Assembly: GCA_034231615.1 (NCBI GenBank)
Contig: CM067298.1
Location: 33,734,127-33,798,126 of the forward strand
Direction of reading: 5' to 3'
DNA: 64,000 bases
Origin: Meghimatium bilineatum
Taxonomy: Eukaryota; Mollusca; Gastropoda; Stylommatophora; Philomycidae
Shown: piece by piece, positions 37,229-50,275 of the stretch
Position numbering within the stretch: the stretch's first letter is position 1
How the letters are laid out: every line of letters begins with the position of its first letter
Translations under genes and position numbers: made by a program
Notes under the pieces: model-generated
What the model was told of the DNA's origin: nothing
Databases searched by the model: none
The model's input: only the letters and a program-made list of their open reading frames with translations

Positions 37229-38146
37229 ACTAACTATCAGGAAGATTGAGGACAGCACATAACATAATTGTGCACAATAATATCTTAATGAGCTGTTAAT
37301 GACTCAGTAACATCCCTCCGCAGTTTTCATTTAAACTGCTATGTCATGATTGATCGTTGCTGTCGTGACATCTAATTGATATCTTCATGTCATATAGCAG
37401 ACACTATATCTCATAGCTATCATTTTTTATATAGCTATCTATACATGTGCCATCAATGTCTATTGTATATAGCTGTCATACCATATGACATTAATGTAGT
37501 ATGATATACCTGTGAATGTGGCGATATGGAATTAGTGGTTAGTTTGACATTTGACTGGTACGCTCTGTGGCGATATAGAAGCGGTGGTCAATTTGGCACA
37601 GAATAGACACGATTGGTCTTGATGTCTAAGTGTTGGTGCAACGGTAACCAACAATTTCAAACCTCTAATAGACAGGTTTGTGATTGAAGAAAACCAAGCC
37701 TGTTCACTGGCTTACAGTCCACTCACATACTTGTTCATAAAGTGTAAGGGAATTTCAAGCTCCCATGTGCCTGTGTGGCGACATTCACCCTTCACTTACA
37801 TTTCTACACTATCATAATTTGTCCACATTAAGAATAGTAGTGTTCGTCCACTTAGACGAATGACGTTCATCAAATTATGATCTTTATGACTTACACTGTA
37901 TAGTTCCACACAGAACACATATAATACATGTGTATCTTAGATGAGTGAAGTTCATCATATGACTATCTTTATGACGTACACTGTGTATAGTTCCACACGC
38001 TTATCTGGAACAATTATTCTTTACATAATTAACTCTTCATTGTGATCTCGAGTGTCATTGATCTACCAATATTCCATGGAGGTGTTTCTATTACTTTTGA
38101 CATTATTTGATCTCACCTCTGTTTTTTTTCTCCTGATTGTTCCAGA

Positions 38147-38150
<4 letters not shown>
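37229..38150. other. No gene seen; one diverged duplication
   Basis: A segment around 37850-37912 (TTAGACGAATGACGTTCATC, then ATCTTTATGACTTACACTGT, then ATAGTTCCACAC) is repeated with divergence at about 37935-38000. No coding motif. Confidence 0.5.

Positions 38151-38233
<83 letters not shown>
38151..38233. repeat. (TA)n microsatellite
   Basis: About 41 uninterrupted AT dinucleotides. Confidence 0.98.
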
Positions 38234-38235
<2 letters not shown>

Positions 38236-38519
38236 GAAATATATTTTTGTCTCTCTAGGATATGTTGCAGTTTGGAATTTTCTTCTGTAATTTCCTGCTG
38301 CATTGATTGCTGTCTTGTTCTCTTTCAAGCGTGCAATGATTTGTTTTTCTATTTTTTTCTACTATTTGTTATTCCATTTAGTTATCTGCTAAAAAAAACA
38401 AAAGGCGATCGCATGTGTATGTTACAGATATGTTCATAGATACGTTCTTGTGTTGCCAAAGTGGAATGATATTTTAACTAACTAGAATTGTGCCAATTAC
38501 GTAGAGGAAATTATGGGAT

Positions 38520-38965
38520 CATCATCATCGAGTGACATTTTATTTCCATAACGTTGTCTTCACTATGGATCTCTTGAATTCTCCGGAGTCTTAGCAAGTT
38601 GTCCTGTCTCTTCTACTGACATATTCTTAAATGTCTTTTGTCCCTGGCGACTTGAGCTACCTTTGCCTTGGTTACCGTTTATCATTCCCTCCAGTAACAC
38701 TCTCCCCATGCCGTCTGTCTCTTAAAGTGACCGAAAATGCCTAGTTTTTTTCTTTAATATGTTGTTCAGAAGCCAGCCTTCCGGGACGTAAATTGTTCGT
38801 AACACGTCCTGGCTCGTTTTCCTTGCTGTCTATTGTATTCTCTTCTATAACACTTAAATTTAAATTATGTTATTCTTTTTGCCACTCTTTTATTTACTGT
38901 CCATGCCTCATCATATCCATACGTCACAACAGGAAACACACATGTTCGTAATAAACACAACTTGA
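38520..38965 (-). pseudogene. LINE ORF2 C-terminal fragment
   Basis: Minus-strand frames give YGYDEAWTVNKRVAKRIT, then LLNNILKKKLGIFGHFKRQ, then VLLEGMINGNQGKGSSSRQG, then VEETGQLAKTPENSRDP. These are the G.EAWTVNK, L.NNI.KRKL.FFGH.KR and LEGMI.G..G.G blocks of a LINE tail. An ATGATGATGAT run follows the end on its strand, as in two other copies here. Several frameshifts are present. Confidence 0.75.
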
Positions 38966-40094
38966 TTCTTATGTTAGTACCCTGCCTAGTTTCTTTAACT
39001 GTTTACATTTTGACATCTCCATTACTGTTCTCCTATTAACTTCAACTGTGAAGTTACCCGTATTGTTTATATTAAATTGTTCATATTGCACTCTTTATCA
39101 TTGATTTATTTATGAAAATCACAAATATGGGTCATTTCATCGATCTTTAGATTAATCAGCTAACATCGTAAAGTCCCGACCGATTTGTTGAACATAGGTT
39201 AGTTTACTCGAATCTTTTCATTCAAATGGAATTATCTGTGTTAAATTGTGAACTGCAACGTTTATGCTAGGGATATTTAAGATAACATTGATTTCTCCTC
39301 ATCACCGTAGTGAGATAGACGTACAATCAGAGCTAGTCAATAACACCACAAAAATATATGGGTAGTTGATAACGGATAAGAGTGGCATGCTGAGTGAGCG
39401 TCAGCATGATGCTGACACAGCTACTGCTGACCCATCTAGGATGAGATTTGAAGAACTTGGTAGTAGGTATAGTATTAGTAAAACTAGACGCCTGCAGGAA
39501 GGGAATGAATGAAATGTTTAACCAGCGGGCAACGGGAACTATACGCATGCATACCCGTCTTCACCTTTTGGTGGATGACTGATCACCTATGCGTTTGTCC
39601 ATAATATAATAATATTATCCCATTATAACTATAACTTACAGAAGACAACTTACAGAACCTCGCGTCGCTCTAACAAATATCACGTTATATCCATAATTCC
39701 TGATTATTCTACTCATTTATTGAGCATTGTCTACGCAACAAACATACATGAATACATAATCACTCACACACTGCATACACACGTATATATATTTACACAG
39801 TGAAAAACACTTTACACATTCACTAGCGACACCACATGGATACATGCACATTCGCCCAAGCACATCCAAATCAGCAAACACAGTTTCATGCAGTTAATAG
39901 GCTTCATTCAGGATAAACAAATAGTAATTCCGAAAACAAATATAAAACAACAAAAGACCCGAAGCACTCCTTTCCGGATGGTTTCATATAAAAAAAAATA
40001 CCGTCAAATGAACAGGATAACTTCTGCCCTAATGTATAATTCCTCGGAGACTAAAAGTAATCTGGTCAACTGGAGAACTGAGAACTCCGATACA
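38966..40094. other. No gene seen
   Basis: AT-rich, no recognisable motif on either strand. Confidence 0.45.
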
Positions 40095-41230
40095 ACGTAT
40101 CGTAGTTGAACTATGTTAGTACTGAAGCTACATTACTTCCAGTAATTGAAATATGTTAGTACTTAAGATACATTAATTCCAATAATTTAATTCTGTTAGT
40201 AGTTATTGTTATTTACTTCCCGTATTTGAACTCTTTTAGTCGTTAAGCTACATTTATTCCCGTACGTGAACTTTGCAAGTAAAGTTACAAGTCTTCATGA
40301 AGTGGTACTCTGTTAGTAATATGTCCTTCCATAGTTGAACTCTGCTCAAGTCATAAAGCTACATATTTATTCCCGTAGCTGACATCTGTAAGTTGTTAAA
40401 CTACATTTCTTCCAGTAATTTAGCTCTTGAAGTAATTAAACTCAATTGTTCTAGTATTTTTGCAAGTAGGTAAGATACATTTCTTCCGTATATGATTTCT
40501 GTTAGTTGTTAAACTACATCACTTTCCGTAGTTGAACTCTGTTAGTGGACAGGCTACATTACTTCTCGTAGTTTAACTCTGCAAGTAAAAAAAGCCACAT
40601 TTCTCACCATAGTTGAACTCTGCGAGTAATTAAGTAACATAACTTTCCGAAATTGAATTTGCATATAGTTAAGCTGTATTACTTCACTCAGTCTAACTCT
40701 CTTAGTAGTTAAGCTACATTACTACACTCAGTCTAACTCTGTTAGTAGTTAAGCTACATTACTACACTCAGTCTAACTCTGTTAGTAGTTAAGCTACATT
40801 ACTTCACTCAGTCTAACTCTGTTAGTAGTTAAGCTACATTACTACACTCAGTCTAACTCTTTTAGTAGTTAAGCTACATTACTTCACTCAGTCTAACTCT
40901 GTTAGTAGTTAAGCTGCATTACTTCACTCGGTTTAACTCTGTTAGTAGCTAAGCTGCATTACTTCACTCAGTTTAACTCTGTTAGTAGTTTCTTAAAGTA
41001 GTTTAGTTTTGTTTAGTAGTTACATTACGTCTAGTAATTGAACATGTTAGTAGTAGAGCTACATTTTTTCCTGTTGATGAACTCTTTAGTACTTAAGCAT
41101 ATTCCTTCTCGTAACTGAAATCTGCATGCACTTAAGCTTACATTTCTTCCCGTAGTTGAATTCTGCAAGTAGTTAAATTACATTTATTCCTTTAGTTGAA
41201 CTCTGTCAATATTAAAACTGTATTTCTGCT
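40095..41230. repeat. 40-bp tandem repeat with diverged flanks
   Basis: Between about 40675 and 40990 the unit ACTCAGTCTAACTCTGTTAG, then TAGTTAAGCTACATTACTTC, repeats nearly perfectly about eight times. On both sides, out to about 40095 and 41230, phrases such as CGTAGTTGAACTCTGTTAGT and TTAAGCTACATTTCTTCC continue with irregular spacing and growing divergence. The pattern fits an old array whose core was homogenised recently. Confidence 0.85.
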
Positions 41231-41559
41231 CGAATTTAAACTAGTTACCATTATTTAAACACTCACGCACACACTCACGCACTTGCACATTCACATACTC
41301 TGACTTACACACACAGAGCAGATAACCATACACTTAGATCCCCCCCCCCTCCACACAAAAAGTGGACTCGAAGACATTCATGAACTGATGTGCATAAACT
41401 ATCATTGTGAAAGAACCTCGATACGAAGGGCGATAAATCAACGGCCATTTTTGATTTATAAACTTCAACACACAACTCACAGGCCTATTTGAGTCATTAG
41501 TTTTCGCCATTTATATTTTACATTTGATTTATCTTTCACAAGTATAAACAGACACATTT
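41231..41559. other. No gene seen
   Basis: CA-rich phrases near 41260-41320 and a run of nine C near 41341-41349. Confidence 0.45.
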
Positions 41560-42290
41560 GATTAATTATTCCCTACATTTAACAATGAAATCAACGAACT
41601 ACTATTTACCGATGATCAAAGTCTAATTTACAAAAATGTGGAAACTTTGCACACGCACATCAATACTTTGCTATTAGCATGTCAGAAGTACAACATGAAA
41701 ATTAATGTACAAACACCAATGGATATAACAATAGATAACACCAAATTGAAACAAGCCACAGAATTTAAATATCTCGGCATCATTTTTTCGGAAGATGGAA
41801 GACTAGGCAGAGAAATAGAAACACGGTGTCAGAAAGCAAACACAGTGACCTACCACCTTTCACCTTTACTTCTTCACCGAAAGATCAAGATGGAAAATTA
41901 AAAAAAACAGATACTATCTACAATTTTATACCAACACGCTGCTACCAATGTCACACATGGCCTTTAACAGCTTTGCACAGAGAAAAATCGTTACATGTGA
42001 AATGAAGTGTCTGAGGAAAGCTGCAATGGTTACCAAACTAGATAAAATAAGAAATGAAGAAATTAGGAAAAGAGTTGGTATAATATCATGTATCGAACAT
42101 ATTGAGAGACAGCAAGTAAAATAGTTCGGTCACCTTATGAGAATGAAGCCAAACCAAATACCAATAAGACTATATAACAAAAGAATATCCGGGAGTAAGG
42201 CCAAAGGTAGCCAAGAAAACGGTGGATAGAAAACATCAAGATAGCCTTGAACAAACATGGACTAAATGCAATCACGGCGACACATCAATA
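41560..42290 (+). pseudogene. LINE ORF2, late RT domain to C terminus
   Basis: The plus strand reads LLFTDDQSLIYKNVETLHTH (the FADD-type catalytic block, here FTDD), INTLLLACQKYNMKINV, ITIDNTKLKQATEFKYLGII, EDGRLGREIETRCQKAN, then frameshifted LPMSHMAF-type sequence, MKCLRKA, QQVK(stop)FGHLMRMKPN, and KPRKRWIENIKIALNKHGLN. Block order and spacing match LINE RT thumb, connection and tail. An 87-codon stretch (41638-41901) remains open. The aspartates at FTDD are kept. Confidence 0.88.
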
Positions 42291-43399
42291 AATGCTATGG
42301 GTTACTTTACTTATTTTAGTTTACATCAGAAACAGTCGTGATTGTAGGCTTCTCCTACGCGGAACTGTACATTACCGCATCCCGTTCTGTTTAATGTTGT
42401 ATGAATGCCTGGACCAAGCGAGGTCTAAGATTGGAAACCAAACTGAATCTATACCACGCAATTTTTCCGCCTTGCTTCTATACGTATCTGGATCCTGCTA
42501 GGTGTGCAGGTCAGTTAGATTTTTTCACCTGTCAAGCCTGAGACAGCTTCTTGATTTGTGATGGCAGCATCATATTCCTGACGCCGAGAGCTTCGACAAA
42601 TCAAAGCGTGAAAGCTCCTACACTTCGTTGTTAGAACATTGTTGAACCAGTCATATCAGACAACGAGCCGCGACCACATAGTCTGTTGTCCCAACAGTCT
42701 ATGATGAATTGTGTATAAGTAAGCGTTCAAATGGAGGCCAGAAACACACCATTCAATGACCACCAGAAGATATTTCTTAAGCATAACATGATTTACCTAA
42801 GATCTTTGATAACTACATTTCATGACGCTCAAGTCGTTATGGTCAGATAAATGTGGGCAGTAATACCTTTTTAACATATTAGAACACCACAGACGATTCG
42901 AAAGTAACAAAGAGGAAATGATATATTAAACAGTTTTCCCTTACATCATGGCCTACTACAATCCTGCTGACACAACAAACGGTTTTTCAGATCTGGATTG
43001 AACGCATCAGTCAAATTAATACTCACAAAGTAACTAAGATAACATGACTAACATTTCATAAATGTTAAGATCATGTTCGCTTGCGAAAGAGGAATATCTT
43101 CATCATGATTCATATATGATTCCTGTTTATAATATGTTGCTATGGATAATGCCTCAATCCCCAGGAATTGCAAACGATTAACAATTTTTGTATAAGTGCT
43201 TTGGGAGTGGTGTCTCCAGATCTTCATTTCAAGAAGATCGAACTCAGAAGACCATGACTTGTGCTGTAATTTCTTAATTTCCACGAAGAGAAGTCATAAT
43301 TCAGGTGAAATGATGTAGGCTTCCACTAAAGGATATTCTCACTATATTGGCATATCATCTACTGAGAGTTTACAGTTGCATAAAATCTGATTTGATAGG
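42291..43399. other. No gene seen
   Basis: No recognisable coding or repeat features. Confidence 0.45.
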
Positions 43400-43870
43400 G
43401 CAAAATTTTCCACACCTGGGAAAGTCACGACCACAAATGCAGCAATCTTCGACTATGACATTTACGAGGGCTTTCAGGCAAAGGAGGAAACAGTGGTCGC
43501 CACGATCGACCTAGATGATGCTTACAACAGAGTCAGCTTCGGCCAACTGATACATTTGTTAAGTGAACTCAATAGAGACATCCTTAAGAAGTGAATGTAA
43601 CAGTCCGCCAATAGGGACATCGTGGAAGAATTTAATGTAAAATACATCTTGCTAAAACAAGTATTTGCTCTAGAATATCGCAATATTTTGGCCAAATAAA
43701 ATTATACGACGGCTTAGACAAGACCAACATGGAGGTTTACGAAGGCAGTTCATGAATAAGATTGACAAACACATCACTATCACCTGAACGTCTCACTTCA
43801 GAAGCAGAAAGGTTATCTCAAGATCGTTAGGAGTTTCGAAACGCTGTGACGACTGCTACACCCTGTCCAG
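43400..43870 (+). pseudogene. LINE reverse-transcriptase fragment, distinct clade
   Basis: The plus strand reads TTNAAIFDYDIYEGFQAKEE, then TVVATIDLDDAYNRVSFGQL, then IHLLSELN. The IDLDDAYNRV block is the first catalytic aspartate motif of an RT that uses YEGFQ....T.AVAIDLEDAYNRV, unlike the YTKAFD type elsewhere here. Later, SEAERLSQDR, a stop and EFRNAVTTAT resemble the end of such ORF2 proteins. The central RT is missing or unrecognisable, so this is an internally deleted remnant. Confidence 0.75.
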
Positions 43871-45069
43871 GACATATTCCTCAATTATGTATATATGCAT
43901 CTGCGTTTATATGTGGACAAGTTTCAGCTAACTATTAGACTATACCTGGTACGTCAGCAATCGTTATAAATAACACAATCACTAGAGTGTCCATACTGTC
44001 CTAGGTACAATTCCAAGCATTCCGGTCACATAATCTGACCTCATCAGTTTCCACTTGTGTCCCTGTCGGGGCTGGCAATCATTAAAATATGAAGCCGTCG
44101 TGACAGGAATGGAACGCATTCAAGTGTTTCACTATGGCAGCTTCACAATTCTACTTCTCACCAGCTGTCAACTACAGCGCATTTTAAGTGCTCATTTAAG
44201 AACTCCAATTTTGTGATGTGTGGTTTCCATTCTGGTTTCGCGTTTCTAAGTTTTCTCTATGTCAATAAAAATTTTGCGAGACATATTTTTTTAGATATTC
44301 CTAGTAAAGCTTCAGCATAAAGAGCATTGGTATAATAAGGAAGAATCGGTTACTACAAGACAGCCACATTTGTAGCATACTTTAAGTCATATGTTTTGTG
44401 CTCCAAAAGTAACTGGGTTTAATTTTGACCCGGCCTTTGATTCACATGTACATATTTTGCATGTGATCGGAGATTATCATGTAAGCAAAATTGATGCGTA
44501 GTCTTATTGATAATATTACTTCTTTTTAGTTCGCTGTAAAATTATCAGTTCCAGAATATTCGCGTGATTTGTTCTGGAGAGCGTGAAGTAATGCTCGTAG
44601 TTGTATAGCTGAGCGACTTTATTTGCTATTTTAGGTCCGGTACATCCGTTTTGCATTTGACATACTGAAATAATAACATACACTTTGCATGTTCATTCGT
44701 TGTAATATAATTGTCTTAAACACCTTGATGTATGGTGAACTCAATACTTTCAGGATGAGAGGCCTTTGATTTGAGTGGCTTCAGAACTGCCGTTCATGTA
44801 ATTTTGTTTTGACAAAGCTCTATGTCTCAGTCAATGAGGTATTTATAAGGTCATGCTATAGCGTCACACAATGAGTCAATTTTTACCAAAAATATTATGA
44901 ACACTTTATATATCTAGAGAACCGTGTCTATATACAATTGATCTTGCTAGATTCAGAGATATATTTGCTAGATGTATTGTCTCGTTTGCGTGCAAATCTT
45001 TGAGGTGAACATTTAACGATTTTTCATGTACTAGTCTCGTATTTTTATAAATGAGATCAATTCTTTTAT
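43871..45069. other. No gene seen
   Basis: No motif recognised on either strand. Confidence 0.4.
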
Positions 45070-45195
45070 TATAATCTCCATTTTGTAGTCACTTCACATT
45101 TAGAATGTAGCTAGTGTAGCTATGGTTTAAATTGTGCATTTTGTAGTCACTTCACATTTAGAATGTAGCTAGTGAATATGGTTTAAATTGTGTAT
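45070..45195. repeat. Tandem duplication of about 60 bp
   Basis: CATTTTGTAGTCACTTCACA, then TTTAGAATGTAGCTAGTG, then ATGGTTTAAATTGTG occurs twice. The first copy carries five extra bases (TAGCT). Confidence 0.9.
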
Positions 45196-46867
45196 TTTCT
45201 TCAAATTATACAAATTATTGTGCAACTCTTCAGTATTTTCTCACTTAACGTTGTAGCTGATGTGTGATGTATTTCCGTTTACCTTGATAAGATTCTTGAT
45301 TGTTGATTAGAAATATTTTCATGAATGTCACAATCTATGACGAGAAAAATTAAGTGTCAGCTATATTTATCCTAAGACATGCATGTTGTGAAAGTAATGA
45401 ACAAACAGCACGGCAAGTATGGTAGAAGTGTCAATAGGTACATCATTTGATTGTACTGACACAGTTAATGCGTTTATGGACATTGTCCGTTCCGAATATT
45501 TTCAAAATTGTGAATCATGGTCGCTATTAAGACTACTACGCAAGATTGGTGTAAACATCGGAATAGTCAGTAAAGAGAAACATAATATATATACGAAGAA
45601 ACTGATAAACCAATATCAAACTTAAACTGTTGGAAGCTATATCCGGATTGCTTTATTGAAACGGCGTACAGACTTGTCCGGGTTAATGATAACCAGCCGT
45701 CATGACTCATAACGCAATATTTTTCGAATATTAAGGAGTATTAGTGAGTTCTTTGAAACACGAACAGGTGTAAGTCAGATATATTTCTTATTGCTAATTC
45801 TCGTTTGTCTAGAGACAGATCGGTTTATATATTCAAAAACAACAGGCAGGATATGTGTAATCTAATAGATTCTGACGTAACTGAAAGAACCGGAGAAGAC
45901 GTAATTAAAATAATAATCCTATATTGCTTTTCAAAACTAAATGCAGATGAAAAAAAACTATATAAATACTAAAAAATTTACTTCAGTCTTAAAGTAAACA
46001 TAGAGAAAATACCTAAATACCCATTTCTTAAGATATAAATTAGGAAATAATTATAACCAGATTACCTTAGGTTAATGTGTCCAGTTTGATGTATAATCAT
46101 TGACGAACAGTGACAGTAACTTAGGGATCTAATAAACAGATGTATATTTTTAAATTATTATACAAATAATTAGAAGCAACGTCAATGCACTTGGAAAGTT
46201 TAGGAAAGAAAATAAAATAAAACACAACTAAAATATGTAATGTTGATCCAGTGTTGCAAACATTGTGAATATTAGCAGTGACAACTGAAAACCACCTAAG
46301 CTTCACAAAGTGCTGACATAATAATACAAAAGAAGATTTCAAATAGTGTGATAATGCCAATAGGAACTCTTGAACATTTCATAACAAACAATAATAGAGA
46401 AAGTAGAGAAAAGAAGAGCGAGAAATAAATATTCATATAAAAGTTGCTAAGATAGATAGTACATGCTTTTAAGAACTTCATAAAGCATTGCAAAACATTC
46501 ATTGTTCTGTTCTGAAACACTATTAGAAAGAAGACGAGAAACACACAGGGTAGAATCAAGATAGCTACACGAGAAATAGGAAAAATATTGAGAATATTGT
46601 TTGTACTAGCTATAAAATTGGTAGCATATACTAGTCAGGATGAAGCATATATACGCTCAGTAGTTTGCCCTTGCTTTTGAAACAATGCACGGTTGCTTGC
46701 TGGGGGTTTGAACCTAGTATCTTTACCGCCAAAGAGCCAAACTGTTACTAGTTAATGGCAGAAATATATTTCTGCAATTGGCTAGTAAAAGTATGGCTCA
46801 TTCAAATAGTCTGGCTATAACATACTAAAGTTGCATTGGTGAATTACGAGGATGCAATATAAAAAGT
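45196..46867. other. No gene seen; faint tRNA-like segment at 46690-46760
   Basis: A 68-codon plus frame at 45419-45625 has no recognisable motif. On the minus strand near 46690-46760, TTGGCTCTTTGGCGGTAAAG, then TACTAGGTTCAAACCCCC, gives a B-box-like GGTTCAAACCC with a weak A box. It may be an eroded SINE head. Confidence 0.35.
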
Positions 46868-46990
46868 GCACATCAACTAACGTCTACCAACACTGATAAA
46901 CATCAACTAACGTCTACCAACACTGATAAACATCAACTAACGTCTACCAACACTGATAAACATCAACTAACGTCTACCAACACTGATAAA
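46868..46990. repeat. 30-bp tandem repeat, about four copies
   Basis: CATCAACTAACGTCTACCAA, then CACTGATAAA, repeats exactly four times and is followed by a degraded copy. Confidence 0.97.
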
Positions 46991-47656
46991 AATCAACATG
47001 TTTACCAATGATTAACCAACCCCTTTTGGTTATTGCCCGATTTAAAACAAACGTTCACCACTGCCAAATTTAAAAATTAAATCGATTTCATGAAAACGCA
47101 TAAAAATTAACATAAACGCATACAAATTAACAGACACTTCAAATAAAATAGATACCTCACAATTACCTTCACAATTTTCAAATGTCCTTTCTGTGGGACA
47201 TTCCACTGCTGTAAACTGATCTATCTGCAGTTATGAAGCTTGTTTCTTTACATACTCGTTATTTCACATACATCTCACGGTGATAAACACTTCTTCAAAA
47301 TGCATACATACAACCTGTTTCTTTACAGAAAATGTGGTTAACGTGTAGGCATAGTATTCTATGATTAAGGAAATAACTATGAGTAGCTGTTCTCTTTAGT
47401 TAAGTTGTAAGTGAACAAGTTGGGCATATATCTGAATATCCCTTTCTTTGATCATTATTCTGCGAGTGAATGTAGTTGTGTATAGTCCAAGAAAATATTC
47501 ATCTTATGTTTATGTAGAACATCAATATCCATGTGAAACATTTTATCCATTTTCAAGGCAAGGGGCAAAAATATAGACATAATTACAATGATTAAGATGT
47601 TATAATTTTACAACCGCAATCTATGATTGTGAAACTTAGGCAATGGCATCCGTATT
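46991..47656. other. No gene seen
   Basis: AT-rich sequence immediately before the duplicated segment. Phrases CATAAAAATTAACATAAACG and ACGCATACAAATTAACAG near 47098-47130 form a short repeat. Confidence 0.45.
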
Positions 47657-48127
47657 GTGAAAGAAAATATCAATATTTGAAATAAAATGGTAAAAAAAGG
47701 TCCACAGAATATGGTCCACAGAATATAGATAGAAAGACGGTCCAACGCATACATCCGAAAAGACCTAAGCATAGAAGATGATTGACACATAAATACTGAT
47801 TTTTTAAACAATATCGTAATCTAACATATATTGTATACATAAAAAGACACAATAGGTTGAATTGATTAAGTTAAGATTCTTGTACAGAGACAAGCAGGCA
47901 GTCCAACACTACAATACGCACATGCAAAATGTATCTACTGAATGTAACAGTGGAAGACTGGGCAGCTTCGAAGAGAACCTGATGGCTTACATAGTTGTAT
48001 AGATATTTCTGCAATGGACACGACACACAGAACACAACGTTTTTTGAATAGTCTTCTATTCTTCTTCAGGGTTCACTCTCAAACTCCTGCTGGATCTCTA
48101 GCAGGGCAATGGTCCTACTAGATTTCT

Positions 48128-48220
48128 AGCAGAATGTAGTCCAGAGAATGGAAATGCATTGTGTCGCCGTTTTATGTGCTCCACTGACCCGACACATCCG
48201 TCTTCGGTGTGTTTTGAATA
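48128..48220 (+). repeat. Dispersed repeat family R1, partial copy (segment A)
   Basis: AGAATGTAGTCCAGAGAATG, then GAAATGCATTGTGTCGCCG, then CGACACATCCGTCTTCGG follows the R1 phrase order seen at 59368-59530. A second partial copy follows about 860 bp downstream. Confidence 0.55.
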
Positions 48221-48989
48221 GTCTATGTTTATGTTCTTTAAAAATGACACATACGAATATTTATGTTTCCTTAAGAATAAATTTCGTCTATTCTAGCATG
48301 CAGTTTCACATCTATACCGCTTACAGAATCATTATGTTTCTGGTAAACATCATACAAATATTTTGAATTTGAATTACAATAATGACTGGACCTAAATCAA
48401 CGATTTTCTTATGTCTACTCCAATTTGTGTATTCCTGTGGTGTATTCTGGGAAAGTACAACAACCATTTCAGACATCTAAAACCTCGGTCAGATGAATTG
48501 GCGAAACTTGTTATAATGTAACAGTCAATGTTCTCAAATAGAATTGATTATTATCTCCTATAACCGATAGCTAAACGTGACGTGCGGACAACGGCTTGTT
48601 AACGTAACAAATCACATTTAAAGCTGTTTCGATTACCGGGGACGACAAACACTGTTTTAAGAATGGTACCGCTACTGTAGCCGTGTGTGCAAAAGTTGGA
48701 GAAATCAAATTACATTCTCAGGATAACAGAGCTAAAAACAAACTCTTCCTAACGTTGTAACATTATAAGGGTCTTTGTAGACATGATAAATTGTCAGGAT
48801 TTTGTCATTATGTAGAACTATGCAGAATGTGTGCAATAGTTTATTTATGTCCGTTCTATAGTTGACATGTAGTAAATTCGCATCAAAAACCAACTGCAAC
48901 TTCCTCGGTGACTTTTTTGTTGTGCGGTGAATTATTTCTGAAACTCTCACTGGGTGTCTGATGTAGCAGCACAATAGTTAAACTAGATT

Positions 48990-49090
48990 TCCAGGAGTAT
49001 GTCGCAGTCCAGGGAACAGAAATGAGTTTTGTCGTTTTTTTAAAAATACATCAATGGTTCAATACATCCGATTTCGGCATGCAATAGTTT
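48990..49090 (+). repeat. Dispersed repeat family R1, second partial copy (segment A)
   Basis: GTATGTCGCAGTCCAGGGAA, then CAGAAATGAGTTTTGTCG, then AATACATCCGATTTCGGCAT. It matches 48128-48220 in order and spacing but is diverged. Confidence 0.55.
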
Positions 49091-49214
49091 GAAAAAATAT
49101 GCAGTCAGTTCAGGAATTGGAGAGTTTCAACTGAAATTGTAAAGTCCTTCCTCATGTGATATATTTTTTTCCAGAGAGTATTCATCTTTATAGATAGTCT
49201 GAACTTCATTCTAT

Positions 49215-50033
49215 CCCCAGTGCGTTTACCTGTCTCAGTTAGGGATATGTTTAAACATACGATCCCCAGCGAGTTTACCTGTCTCAGTTAGGGCTATGTT
49301 TAAACATACGATCCCCAGCGAGTTTACCTGTCTCAGGGCTATGTTTAAAAATACGATCCCCAGCGAGTTTACCTGTCTCAGTTAGGGCTATGTTTAAACA
49401 TACGATCCCCAGCGAGTTTACCTGTCACAGTTAGGGCTATGTTTAAACATACGATCGCCAGCGAGTTTACCTGTCTCAGTTAGGGCTATGTTTAAACATA
49501 CGATCCCCAGCGAGTTTACCTGTCTCAGTTAGGGATATGTTTAAACACACGATCCCCAGCGAGTTTACCTGTCTCAGTTAGGGCTATGTTTAAACATACG
49601 ATCCCAAGCGAATTTACCTGTCTCAGTTAGGGATATGTTTAAACATACGATCCCCAGCGAGTTTACCTGTCTCAGTTAGGGTTATGTTTAAAAATACGAT
49701 CCCCAGCGAGTTTACCTGTCTCAGTTAGGGCTATGTTTAAACATACGATCCCCAGCGAGTTTACCTGTCTCAGTTAGGGCTATGTTTAAACATACGATCC
49801 CCAGCGAGTTTACCTGTCTCAGTTAGGGCTATGTTTAAAAAGTACGATCCCCGGCGAGTTTACCAGTCTCAGTTATGGCTATGTTTAAATATACGATCCC
49901 CAGCGAGTTTACCTGTCTCAGTTAGGGCTATGTTTAAACATACGATCCCCAGCGAGTTTACCTGTCTCAGTTAGGGCTATGTTTAAACATACGATCCCCA
50001 GCGAGTTTACCTGTCTCAGGGCTATGTTTAAAC
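49215..50033. repeat. 49-bp tandem array, 17 units (segment A)
   Basis: The unit TATGTTTAAACATACGATCC, then CCAGCGAGTTTACCTGTCTC, then AGTTAGGGC. Distinctive variants occur in a fixed order: a shortened unit (CTCAGGGCT) third, CTGTCACAG fifth, GATCGCC, then ACACACGATCC, then CAAGCGAATTT, then CCGGCGAG with ACCAGTCTC. Segment B has the same variants in the same order. There are no unique spacers, so this is not a CRISPR array. Confidence 0.97.
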
Positions 50034-50044
50034 AATCTGAGATG

Positions 50045-50275
50045 TCTGAAATTCATCATCGCCATGAAGGGTCCTTGTATCTGCTCCCATAAGCCATACC
50101 TTCCATTCTAAATTTTTCCATGGTGTTATGTCTCTTTGTATGGCAAATATATCACAGCTATCTTATCGCAATCTTGTTTAAATGCCAACCTTCTTTATCG
50201 TTTAATCTTCTTATCAATTCTTGTTTTGTCTTTTTCGCTGTCCATGGTACTCTGAAAATCCATCTGTAGTTGTGT
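50045..50275 (-). pseudogene. LINE ORF2 C-terminal fragment (segment A)
   Basis: The minus strand reads RWIFRVPWTAKKTKQELIRR, then LNDKEGWHLNKIAIR. After a frameshift it reads KRHNTMEKFRMEGMAYGSRY. This is the RRI.R.PWTAKKT..E...RLN.KE..LLNKI and KRHNTMEKFIMEG order of a LINE tail. The copy at 55845-56070 is nearly identical. Confidence 0.8.

Noticed and set aside
45419-45625. 68-codon plus-strand frame with balanced composition
   Set aside because: No family recognised and no neighbouring exon or splice signal that I could support.
46690-46760. Functional tRNA gene
   Set aside because: Only a B-box-like segment is convincing. No cloverleaf with paired acceptor and anticodon stems can be drawn.
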